Assembly (NCBI GenBank): GCA_017615445.1
Contig: JAGAAD010000085.1
Coordinates: 1 to 16,928 of the forward strand
Length of the DNA stretch: 16,928 bases
Origin: Bacteroidales bacterium
Lineage (GTDB): Bacteria; Bacteroidota; Bacteroidia; Bacteroidales; UBA932
Reading direction: 5' to 3'
Shown here: positions 1 through 5,809 of the stretch, piece by piece
Numbering within the stretch: position 1 is the stretch's first letter
How the letters are laid out: every line of letters begins with the position of its first letter
The notes under the pieces: generated by a model
Database searches by the model: none
The model's input: only the letters and a program-made list of their open reading frames with translations
Told to the model about the DNA's origin: nothing
Translations under genes and position numbers: made by a program

Positions 1-451
1 CGCCTACCTGCAGCCCTGGCTGGATCTCAAGCCCGGCGAGGCCGGCTTCGAGGAGATCCAGCGCATCGGCTGCACGGGCATTCTCCGCGGCATCGGCCGC
101 AATGTCGGCTGGGCCAACGAATCCTGGTTCCGCGCCGACGAGCCCCTGAAGTGGTCCGAGCTTTACCTCGAAGACTATTATCCTTCGGTCGACTGTCATT
201 CCTCCTCAGACTGTCATTCCCACCCGGACTGTCATTCCAGCTCGGACTGTCATTCCCGACCTGATCGGGAATCTTCCGAGTTCGTCACCGCCGGAGCATT
301 CAACGCCCTCCTTCGCGACCTCGGCGCTTCGAATCTCGCCGACCCCGCCGACTCCTCGGCCATCCTGACCCGCCTCGACGCCGCGATCCTCCTCGACAAG
401 CACCTCGCGCCTTTCGACCGCCCGGTGGACTTCCAGGGAAATCTCCTCTAG
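1..451 (+). CDS. C-terminal end of an FAD-dependent oxidoreductase-like protein (5' truncated)
   Basis: The reading frame is open from base 2 to the TAG at 449-451, giving 149 residues; the start lies outside the window. The segment GILRGIGRNVGWANESWF, followed by an acidic 'W.EL.LEDYYP' stretch and the closing 'LDKHLAPFDRPVDFQG', resembles the C-terminus of the secreted FAD-dependent oxidoreductases common in Bacteroidales polysaccharide loci. I recognise it only by this tail, because the FAD-binding Rossmann fold is not in view. An in-frame low-complexity patch (bases 191-274, four 'DCHS' hexapeptides and then RPDRES) interrupts the tail and looks like an inserted repeat rather than part of the fold. 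The gene runs in the same direction as the next gene but is separated from it by a probable terminator and about 345 bp of repeats, so it is likely a separate transcription unit. Family assignment is moderate; substrate is unknown. Confidence 0.6.
   Translation, partial: AYLQPWLDLKPGEAGFEEIQRIGCTGILRGIGRNVGWANESWFRADEPLKWSELYLEDYYPSVDCHSSSDCHSHPDCHSSSDCHSRPDRESSEFVTAGAFNALLRDLGASNLADPADSSAILTRLDAAILLDKHLAPFDRPVDFQGNLL
191..274 (+). repeat. In-frame repeat patch: four 18-bp GACTGTCATTCC units plus a GTCATTCCCGA palindrome
   Basis: Units begin at 191, 209, 227 and 245, each opening with GACTGTCATTCC and ending in six variable bases. The fourth runs into the palindrome ATTCCCGA (252-259), loop CCTGA, TCGGGAAT (265-272). 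The 18-bp period is six codons, so the host reading frame survives and encodes repeated DCHS-xx hexapeptides. Dispersed GTCATTCC...GGGAATC palindromes are widespread in bacterial genomes, and in-frame insertion of palindromic elements into genes is known from Rickettsia. That this is an insertion is inferred from how unlike the flanking protein it is. Confidence 0.75.
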
Positions 452-474
452 TTTCGCGGAAGGGCCTTTGATCT

Positions 475-500
475 GGCGGACTCTGCTGAGCCGCGTTTTG
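475..500 (+). terminator. Probable intrinsic terminator of the oxidoreductase gene
   Basis: GCGG-A-CTC (476-483, one bulged A), loop TGCT, then GAGCCGC (488-494) forms a seven-pair stem, followed by GTTTTG. It starts 24 bases after the TAG. The T-run is short, so termination strength is uncertain. Confidence 0.45.
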
Positions 501-518
501 TGAGGCGGCGCTGCCCTC

Positions 519-649
519 TGGCGTCAAAAATGGTCGAAATGACGCCGAATGAAGAGAAAACGGCTCAATCGGCGGCAAAACGGGCTGAAATGACGCCGGA
601 ACATGCAAATACCACCAATTCGGCGGCAAAACGGGCCCAAATGGCGCCG
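519..649 (+). repeat. Array of three 29-nt palindromic units at an exact 51-bp period
   Basis: Units lie at 519-547, 570-598 and 621-649, separated by two unrelated 22-nt spacers (548-569 and 599-620). The shared pattern is GGCG(G/T)C-AAAA near the start and AAATG(A/G)CGCCG at the end. Unit 1 has a perfect 7-bp stem, GGCGTCA/TGACGCC; units 2 and 3 are imperfect hairpins. A fourth copy lies at 3560-3588 on the opposite strand. The spacers are short for CRISPR, the units vary, and no cas gene is seen. This array and the 110-bp element to its right account for most of the 345-bp gene-free stretch 452-796. Confidence 0.75.
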
Positions 650-665
650 TTCCCCGCTGGTTTTT

Positions 666-775
666 GTTCAAGGTCCGTTTTTGTGCGACAGACCTTGAAC
701 GGGTAATCGAGGCCAGAGGGCGTTCTGGCGACAAATGGGCGTTCAAGGTCACGCAGAAGAAAACGGACCTTGAAC
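666..775 (+). repeat. REPIN/MITE-like double-hairpin element, copy A (110 bp)
   Basis: Two 35-bp modules (666-700 and 741-775) each form a hairpin between GTTCAAGGTC and GACCTTGAAC. They are arranged head-to-head, so the outer ends also form a 16-bp inverted repeat (GTTCAAGGTCCGTTTT at 666-681, its complement at 760-775). A 40-bp centre (701-740) separates them. Copy B at 3435-3544 on the minus strand is identical in both 35-bp modules but differs at about 9 of 40 central positions. No transposase is visible. Small reading frames across it (peptides starting MFKVRF) come from the repeat and are not called as genes. Confidence 0.8.
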
Positions 776-783
776 ATTTTTTG

Positions 784-791
784 TACATTTG
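784..791 (+). promoter_or_regulatory. Candidate -7 box (TACATTTG) of the lipoprotein gene
   Basis: TACATTTG matches the Bacteroidetes TAnnTTTG -7 element and ends 5 bases before the ATG at 797. Transcription would begin at or within a few bases of the start codon. A convincing -33 TTG at the expected distance was not found. Confidence 0.5.
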
Positions 792-796
792 CGTCA

Positions 797-1201
797 ATGA
801 AACGTCTTCTGTCAGCACTTTTATTGTTATCGCTTCTTTCTTCCTGCAAACCAGGTGAGTGGGGCGATGTGATAGGTCTGTCCACGAAGACGGTTGGCGT
901 GGGACCAGAAGGAGCAATAGTTCACGTGCAATCTCAGGGCGGTTTTACTCTGATGTCTTTGTATGTTTCAAATGAGAAAGGAGATCTTGTTCGTGCGGAC
1001 GACAATGCCGGGAGGCGTTTGGATGGCGAAGAATGGTATCTGTCAGGAAAATGGATTGAGGTGAGACGTGTTGAGTACGAAGGAAAAGTTTCGATGGAGA
1101 TAAACATCGCGCCTAACGATTCGGGCAAGATCAGAAAAGCCCAGATATGCGTTGCTCTCGGAGATTATGCCGACTATGTCTATGTATCGCAATTAAAATG
1201 A
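797..1201 (+). CDS. Small lipoprotein with a BACON-like beta-sandwich ending
   Basis: 134 residues. The start MKRLLSALL was chosen because it gives a proper lipoprotein signal (KR, hydrophobic stretch, lipobox LSSC with Cys17) and sits 5 bases after a TACATTTG promoter box; an earlier TTG lies inside the upstream repeat. The mature part is mostly beta-strand-like. It ends in a pattern (IAPNDSGKIRKAQICVA, then YADYVYVSQ) like the last strands of BACON and related Ig-like domains of Bacteroidales surface lipoproteins. No enzymatic motif is visible; a surface-attachment or glycan-binding role is only an inference. Base composition is lower in GC than neighbouring genes (29 of 60 G/C at 961-1020, against 38 of 60 at 13621-13680), which suggests a different origin or weaker codon selection. 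The stop codon lies inside the terminator stem. It converges with the esterase genes. Confidence 0.65.
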   Translation: MKRLLSALLLLSLLSSCKPGEWGDVIGLSTKTVGVGPEGAIVHVQSQGGFTLMSLYVSNEKGDLVRADDNAGRRLDGEEWYLSGKWIEVRRVEYEGKVSMEINIAPNDSGKIRKAQICVALGDYADYVYVSQLK

Positions 1202-1232
1202 GACCGACTTAATCAGCCGGCCTCATTTTTTT
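1198..1232. terminator. Probable bidirectional terminator between convergent genes
   Basis: ATGAGACCG (1198-1206) pairs with CGGCCTCAT (1218-1226), with one mismatch and an 11-base loop, and is followed by seven Ts (1226-1232) on the plus strand. On the minus strand the same hairpin is preceded by A7 and followed by TTTT, so it can also end the esterase transcript. The TGA of the lipoprotein gene (1199-1201) is part of the stem. Confidence 0.75.
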
Positions 1233-1246
1233 GATAGGGAATCATT

Positions 1247-2332
1247 TTATTTCTTCATGTGCCTCTTGATGTGCGGGAGGAGCCATTCGGCGTAGCGCAT
1301 CATGCCGAGGTCCGTGAAATGCGTGCTCTCCACGAAGGGCTCGTTGTCGTGGCCCACCATGTCGTCTGACTTGAGATACCAGATGTTCTTTTCGCCCTGT
1401 TTCTTGAGCTTTTTGAACAAAGCGCGCTGGGCGGCGTTCTTCTTGTCGACTTCTGTCTTGATGAAGCTGTCCCACTCATAGTGCGAGAAATGGGGGTCTT
1501 CAAGGAACAGAATCGGCACGTCGGGGTGCGCATCGCGCACTATCCGGTAGAACTTCTCGCCTTCTTCTCCGCTGATCAGATAATCCCAGGCGTTGGGGAC
1601 ATAGTCAAAAACTATCAACGCGGGATCCTTGACCGCAGCAATCAGTTCGGCTATTTCGTAGTCCAGAAGAGCGTTTCCGCTGAAGCCCAGGTTGATGACT
1701 TCGCGGTTCAGCTTACGGGAGATGATGCTGGTGTGGCACATGCCCGGACGATTCGCGCAGCCACCCTGAAGAATCGAGGTGCCGTACATCACGATTGGCT
1801 TCTCGGTTCGAGGCAGGTCGACCAAAGGCTTTTCGACCGTGGCTGTGGAATCCACTCCGATTTCCAGCGAGGTAACTCCGTCATAGAGAGGCAGATAGAG
1901 CATGTACTCGCGCCACTCCGGGGTCATGTTGCCGATTATCTTGTCGGTGGTGGTTTTGCCGTTGATGTTCGGTTTGCCGGCGGCCATGAAGCGCCATTCG
2001 TTCTTCGCGGTCAGGGTGTAGAGGTCCACGCCGCGGGTGCCAACGAGCGTCTGGTGGTTCATGTGGTTGCCGAACTTGGCGGTCCAGCGGCACCAGATCG
2101 CAGTGCTGTTCGAGCGGAAACGGACATAGAGGCCGGCGCTGTTGCGGCCGAGATACCAGACGGCGTCGCGCGAGCGGCCTTCGAACTCGGCGGGCAGGCG
2201 CTCATAGCGCTCTTTCGTGTCCTCGCGGGCTTTGCCATAGAGCGGCAGCTCGTCTGCATTGTAGAAAACCTGCGCGGAGGCAGAGGCGGCGAATGCGAGT
2301 AGCGCGGCCGCGACGGTAGTGAGCTTATTCAT
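1247..2332 (-). CDS. Secreted SGNH/GDSL-family esterase with GxDLY N-terminal domain
   Basis: 361 residues. A Sec signal peptide (MNKLTTVAAALLAFAASASA, cleavage near residue 20) is followed by a beta-rich N-domain containing the GVDLY signature (101-105), and then an SGNH hydrolase domain. Visible SGNH blocks are YGTSILQGG (nucleophile Ser186), NLGFSGN (214-220), PN at 246-247, and ESTHFTDLG with His338. The usual D-x-x-H acid position appears as Glu335. The architecture matches the GxDLY/Lipase_GDSL_3 type esterases of Bacteroidales, whose members act on acylated carbohydrates; the exact acyl group is unknown. The start ATG overlaps the upstream esterase's end by 8 bp (AATGAATAA), which implies translational coupling. 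Expected location is the periplasm or cell surface. Confidence 0.85.
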   Translation of the reverse strand: MNKLTTVAAALLAFAASASAQVFYNADELPLYGKAREDTKERYERLPAEFEGRSRDAVWYLGRNSAGLYVRFRSNSTAIWCRWTAKFGNHMNHQTLVGTRGVDLYTLTAKNEWRFMAAGKPNINGKTTTDKIIGNMTPEWREYMLYLPLYDGVTSLEIGVDSTATVEKPLVDLPRTEKPIVMYGTSILQGGCANRPGMCHTSIISRKLNREVINLGFSGNALLDYEIAELIAAVKDPALIVFDYVPNAWDYLISGEEGEKFYRIVRDAHPDVPILFLEDPHFSHYEWDSFIKTEVDKKNAAQRALFKKLKKQGEKNIWYLKSDDMVGHDNEPFVESTHFTDLGMMRYAEWLLPHIKRHMKK

Positions 2333-3404
2333 TGAACCAGACCGGGAGTTCCCATCCCATTATTGAAGAAATGAACGGGGCCACGACGCTCGCTATCTTG
2401 CGGTGGCCGTTGTAGTTCGGATGCCAGGAAGCGCCGAGATCTTCGTCGTCCATGCGGTAGCAGCCGGGCAGGATCGAGGCGGCGTGCACATTCTCGAGGC
2501 CGCAACGGTCCACGGCCGCCTGGACATAGTCGTCCATCAGCTCGTCGCAGGGCGAGGCAAGGCAGAGGATGGGCACGGCCGGTCCATGGAACTCGCGCAC
2601 CTTCTGCAGGAGTTTTTTGTAATAGGCGCACCACAGGCCGAGCGAAGGCTGCTTGTTCACGGAGAAATCGTTCGTGCCGAGGTAGATGATGACCAGGTCC
2701 GCTTTGTAGGTCGGGGTCCAGGCGGCGTCGCTGTGCTGGTCGAAGGTCTGCGCATAGAGCTTGACCATATGCTCGCCCTCGCCATAGTCGCCCCAGTTGC
2801 GGACGATGCCGCGGCCGGAGTGGCTGATGTGCACGGCTTCCGCGCCGTACATACGGCCGAGGATGTCGGCATAGGTGCGGCAGGGGTTCTCCTCCTCCGG
2901 GCGGAACGGGTCCGAGCGGTGAAGCGCTTCGGTGCCATAGCCGCAGGTGTACGAGTCGCCTATGAACTCGATCAGGCGCGGCTTCGGGGCCGGGGCCTGC
3001 AGGAAGGTGCCGTCAGTGGTGAGCTCGCGAAGAGAGAAGGTTCCCTGTTCGCCTTCCGTGCGTTTCTGGAGAATGACGGTGTGCGTCGCGGCCTTCTTGG
3101 CCTTGAAGAGAGTGATGAGGGTGTCTCCTGCGACTTTCACCACCTTATCCTCGATGGCCTTCTGCTCTCCGTCGATCCAGAGGTTGAAATAATCCTTTTT
3201 GGTGTCCGAGCAGGCCATCAGGAGGGTCTTGCCCTTGAAACTGAGCCTGATGGTGGTGGCGCTCCAGTCGAAGCTGACCGAGCCGTCTTCAGCTACTTCG
3301 GTCCTTCCGATATATGATACTTTGGGGTCTGAGCCTTTGATGGTCTCAGCGGAACAAATTGCGCAGGCGAGCAATGCCGCCGCGAGTAATGTGGTTCGTT
3401 TCAT
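2325..3404 (-). CDS. CE2-like SGNH carbohydrate esterase, exported
   Basis: 359 residues. The start MKRTTLLAAALL was preferred over an in-frame ATG 12 codons upstream, because it gives a clean signal peptide and follows a TACATTTG -7 box by 5 bases. The signal contains LLAC (Cys14), so it may be a lipoprotein; ordinary cleavage after CSA is the alternative. Residues about 25-140 form a beta-sandwich typical of CE2 N-domains (FNLWIDG, HTVILQKRTEGEQG). The SGNH domain follows: FIGDSYTCGYG (Ser151), SGRG (196-199), LGTNDFS (242-248) and SWHPNYNGH (His328). CE2 enzymes remove O-acetyl groups from sugars, often at the 6-O position. Its last codons overlap the second esterase gene, so the two form a small operon. 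Family assignment is good; substrate is unknown. Confidence 0.85.
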   Translation of the reverse strand: MKRTTLLAAALLACAICSAETIKGSDPKVSYIGRTEVAEDGSVSFDWSATTIRLSFKGKTLLMACSDTKKDYFNLWIDGEQKAIEDKVVKVAGDTLITLFKAKKAATHTVILQKRTEGEQGTFSLRELTTDGTFLQAPAPKPRLIEFIGDSYTCGYGTEALHRSDPFRPEEENPCRTYADILGRMYGAEAVHISHSGRGIVRNWGDYGEGEHMVKLYAQTFDQHSDAAWTPTYKADLVIIYLGTNDFSVNKQPSLGLWCAYYKKLLQKVREFHGPAVPILCLASPCDELMDDYVQAAVDRCGLENVHAASILPGCYRMDDEDLGASWHPNYNGHRKIASVVAPFISSIMGWELPVWFNE

Positions 3405-3409
3405 AGATA

Positions 3410-3440
3410 CAAATGTACCAAATTTCCGATATATGTTCAA
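3410..3440 (-). promoter_or_regulatory. Promoter of the esterase operon, partly inside the repeat element
   Basis: On the minus strand, TACATTTG (3410-3417) matches the Bacteroidetes -7 box, and a TTG (3438-3440) lies 20 bases further upstream at -33 spacing. That TTG belongs to the CCTTGAAC end of the 110-bp repeat. The -7 box ends 5 bases before the ATG, so the transcript would be leaderless or nearly so. Confidence 0.55.
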
Positions 3441-3544
3441 GGTCCGTTTTCTTCTGCGTGACCTTGAACGCCCATATGCCGCCAGAGTGCCCCCGAACCA
3501 CGATTACCCGTTCAAGGTCTGTCGCACAAAAACGGACCTTGAAC
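3435..3544 (-). repeat. REPIN/MITE-like double-hairpin element, copy B (110 bp)
   Basis: Inverted copy of the element at 666-775. Both 35-bp modules are identical to copy A; the 40-bp centre has diverged. The outer inverted repeats are 3435-3450 and 3529-3544. As with copy A, its downstream end points at the start of a gene and lies about 30 bp from it. Confidence 0.8.
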
Positions 3545-3559
3545 AAAAACCAGAGAGAT

Positions 3560-3588
3560 CGGCGTCATTTGAGGCCATTTTGCCGCCG
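3560..3588 (-). repeat. Single 29-nt palindromic unit next to copy B
   Basis: Read on the minus strand it has the same GGCGGCAAAA...AAATGACGCCG pattern as the units at 519-649. It lies about 15 bases upstream of the 110-bp element, like the third unit in front of copy A. The two parts therefore travel or are maintained together as a composite of about 155 bp. Confidence 0.7.
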
Positions 3589-3616
3589 GGGGTCGCGAAT
3601 CTTCGTTTTTTCTTCG

Positions 3617-3624
3617 TAAATTAG
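3617..3624 (+). promoter_or_regulatory. Candidate -7 box (TAAATTAG) of the seven-gene operon
   Basis: One mismatch from TAnnTTTG, ending 21 bases before the ATG at 3646. It is the best candidate between the repeat at 3588 and the GH89 start. No clear -33 element or operator is visible, so confidence is low. Confidence 0.35.
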
Positions 3625-3645
3625 AGGACTTAACTGCAGAGACTG

Positions 3646-5808
3646 ATGAAGATACTGAAACTAACCCTTATTATTGCACTTGCAGGAGTGCTGGCGGCGT
3701 GCCAGACGGCGGATGAAAAAGAAGCCGGGGCGCTCGCGAAAAGAATAATGGGCCCGGCGGCTCAAAATATTGTCTTCGAGCAGATGGAGTCCGAGCAGGA
3801 CATCTACGAGCTCAGCCAGATAGGTCCGAAGGTGCTCATCAGGGGAAATAATGCCAATTCGATGGCCGTGGGCCTGAACAGGTATCTTCAGGAGTACTGC
3901 CTGACGAACGTCAGCTGGTACGACTTCAATCCGGTGGAGCTGCCGGATGTCCTGCCGGATGTGCTGACTCCGGTCCGCGCGAAAGCGGAACTCAAAGACC
4001 GTTTCTTCCTTAACTACTGCACCTTCGGGTACACCATGGCCTGGTGGAAGTGGGAGCAGTGGGAGAGATTCATAGACTGGATGGCGCTGAACGGAGTTAA
4101 TATGCCGCTCGCCATCACCGGTCAGGAGGCAGTGTGGCAGAAGGTCTGGCGCAAGTATGGCCTGACGGATGAGCAGATAAGGGCGTTCTTCGTGGGCCCG
4201 GCGCATCTGCCGTGGCAGAGAATGTGCAACGTGGACCGCTGGCAGGGCCCGCTCCCGCAGGGGTGGATAGACGGCCAGGCGAAGCTGCAAAAACGCATCC
4301 TGAAGCGGGAGCGGGCGCTTAACATGACGCCCATTCTTCCCGCCTTCGCCGGACATATTCCGGCGGAGCTGGCAGAGGTCACACCAGAACCGATAGACAC
4401 CTTCCGCGTCAGCTACTGGGGCGGCTTCGCGAACCAGTATCGCTGCACTTTCCTCAGCCCGATGGACCCCATCTATGCCCGCATTCAGAAGGACTTCCTT
4501 GTGGAGCAGACCAAGATGTACGGCACGGACCATATCTACGGCGTGGATCCGTTCAACGAAGTGGACGCTCCGTTCTGGGACCCCGAGACCCTCGCGAAGA
4601 TTTCGAGCGGCATCTATGAATCCATGACCGCGGTGGACCCGGATGCAGTGTGGCTGCAGATGGGCTGGCTCTTCTGGGCTGACCAGCAGCACTGGACGGA
4701 CGAAAACATTAAGGCCTATCTGACCGCCGTGCCTCAAGGCCGGATGATAATCCTGGACTACTTCTGCGACGCCACCATGATCTGGAAGCGAACGGAAAGC
4801 TTCTACGGCCAGCCGTTCATCTGGTGCTATCTGGGCAACTTCGGCGGCATGACCGGAATCGAAGGAGACTATCACCAGAACGCCGAGTGGCTCGCCGAGA
4901 CGAAGGCGAACGCCGGCCCCGGTTTCGTGGGTCTGGGCAGCACTCTCGAAGGCTTCGGAGTGAATGAGCCCGTCTATGAAGCGGTGCTCCAGCAGGCCTG
5001 GGACAACGCGATGCCCGTAGACAAGTACATCGACAATGTCGCCGACAGGCACCTGGGCCGCCAGGACGAAGCATATAGAAAATACTGGCATATGCACGCG
5101 GACAAAGTCAGCGTGACCCATTCGAAGACCTCGAGCTCGAGCATAATCTGCGCGCACCCTAACCTGGAAGGCTTCTGGCATTGGACCACCCTTTTCAACA
5201 GGGGCTACGATCCCGCCGATCTTGAGGAAGCGCTGAAGGTTCTCGAGACCGTGGACGGCACATCGGACTACTTCAAGTTCGACCTGGCGAACGCCCGCAG
5301 GCAGGTGATAGATAACAAGGCCCTCGCCGTGCGCGACAAGTTCACGGCAGCCTACAAAGCCGGGGACAGAGCGGCCATGGTCGCGGCGGCGGACGAGTTC
5401 CTCGGGCTGTGCGACCAGCTCACTGAAGTGCTGAAAACCCGGAAGGAGTTCTCGCTCTGCGACTGGATCCGCGACGCCCGCAGCTGGGGAAACACCCCTC
5501 CCGAGAAGGACTACTACGAAATGAACGCCCGCACCCTCATCAGCGTCTGGGGAGATTCCTTCCACCTCTCCGACTATGCCAACCGCGACTGGGACGGCCT
5601 GGTGGAGACCTATTACAAAGTCCGTTGGAAGATGTTCTTCGACGCGGTTCTCGCGGCTTTCGATGCCGGCGAGACTTTCGTGAACCCGAAGAGCACGGGT
5701 TATGTAGGCACATCAGCCCAGGGCAGCGCTGAAGGCGTTGAGGGCAGGGCCCTTCAGTTCGACCGCGATATTTGGGATTTCGAATGCCATTGGGCACACA
5801 TCAGATAA
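3646..5808 (+). CDS. GH89 alpha-N-acetylglucosaminidase lipoprotein (NAGLU family)
   Basis: 720 residues, a full-length GH89 enzyme. The signal MKILKLTLIIALAGVLAAC has a lipobox with Cys19, so it is membrane-anchored and probably faces the periplasm or surface. The NAGLU order is clear: an N-terminal small domain (about 30-110), then the catalytic barrel with LNYCTFGYTMAWWKWEQWER, NGVNMPLAITGQEAVWQ, the acid/base in GVDPFNEVD (Glu305) and the nucleophile in STLEGFGVNEPVYE (Glu435), then an all-helical C-terminal domain. GH89 enzymes release terminal alpha-linked GlcNAc from glycans such as mucin alpha-1,4-GlcNAc caps or heparan fragments. It is the first gene of the plus-strand operon. The next gene starts one base after its TAA, so the two are co-transcribed. 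Released GlcNAc would feed the NagB genes further down the operon. Confidence 0.93.
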   Translation: MKILKLTLIIALAGVLAACQTADEKEAGALAKRIMGPAAQNIVFEQMESEQDIYELSQIGPKVLIRGNNANSMAVGLNRYLQEYCLTNVSWYDFNPVELPDVLPDVLTPVRAKAELKDRFFLNYCTFGYTMAWWKWEQWERFIDWMALNGVNMPLAITGQEAVWQKVWRKYGLTDEQIRAFFVGPAHLPWQRMCNVDRWQGPLPQGWIDGQAKLQKRILKRERALNMTPILPAFAGHIPAELAEVTPEPIDTFRVSYWGGFANQYRCTFLSPMDPIYARIQKDFLVEQTKMYGTDHIYGVDPFNEVDAPFWDPETLAKISSGIYESMTAVDPDAVWLQMGWLFWADQQHWTDENIKAYLTAVPQGRMIILDYFCDATMIWKRTESFYGQPFIWCYLGNFGGMTGIEGDYHQNAEWLAETKANAGPGFVGLGSTLEGFGVNEPVYEAVLQQAWDNAMPVDKYIDNVADRHLGRQDEAYRKYWHMHADKVSVTHSKTSSSSIICAHPNLEGFWHWTTLFNRGYDPADLEEALKVLETVDGTSDYFKFDLANARRQVIDNKALAVRDKFTAAYKAGDRAAMVAAADEFLGLCDQLTEVLKTRKEFSLCDWIRDARSWGNTPPEKDYYEMNARTLISVWGDSFHLSDYANRDWDGLVETYYKVRWKMFFDAVLAAFDAGETFVNPKSTGYVGTSAQGSAEGVEGRALQFDRDIWDFECHWAHIR

Positions 5809-5809
5809 T

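Noticed and set aside
519..649. CRISPR array
   Set aside because: Repeat size and regular spacing look similar, but the units differ from each other, the spacers are only 22 nt, there are just three units and no cas gene is present.
500..706. Small plus-strand protein with a 17-residue repeat
   Set aside because: The open frame exists because the 51-bp repeat period is a multiple of three. It runs into the 110-bp repeat, has no promoter or family match, and its 'protein repeat' is just the DNA repeat.
666..775. Integron attC site
   Set aside because: The ends read GTTCAAG/CTTGAAC, not the GTTRRRY/RYYYAAC core, and there is no integrase or cassette array.
664..858. Small proteins beginning MFKVRF (here and at 3346-3546 on the minus strand)
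   Set aside because: Both are translations of the same 110-bp double-hairpin element read into flanking DNA; the shared peptide reflects the repeat, not a gene family.
621..3588. Composite transposon
   Set aside because: The inverted composite repeats bracket three genes, but no transposase, integrase or target-site duplication could be identified; kept only as a hypothesis in the findings.
3405..3645. Riboswitch or attenuator in the intergenic region
   Set aside because: The strong secondary structure there is explained by the repeat element; the leaders to both genes are too short for a known riboswitch.
3661..5565. Long minus-strand open frame of 634 codons opposite the GH89 gene
   Set aside because: It is a shadow frame produced by GC-rich codon bias; the plus strand encodes a complete GH89 enzyme with all motifs. 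The same applies to the long minus frames at 5858-7255 and 10758-13124.
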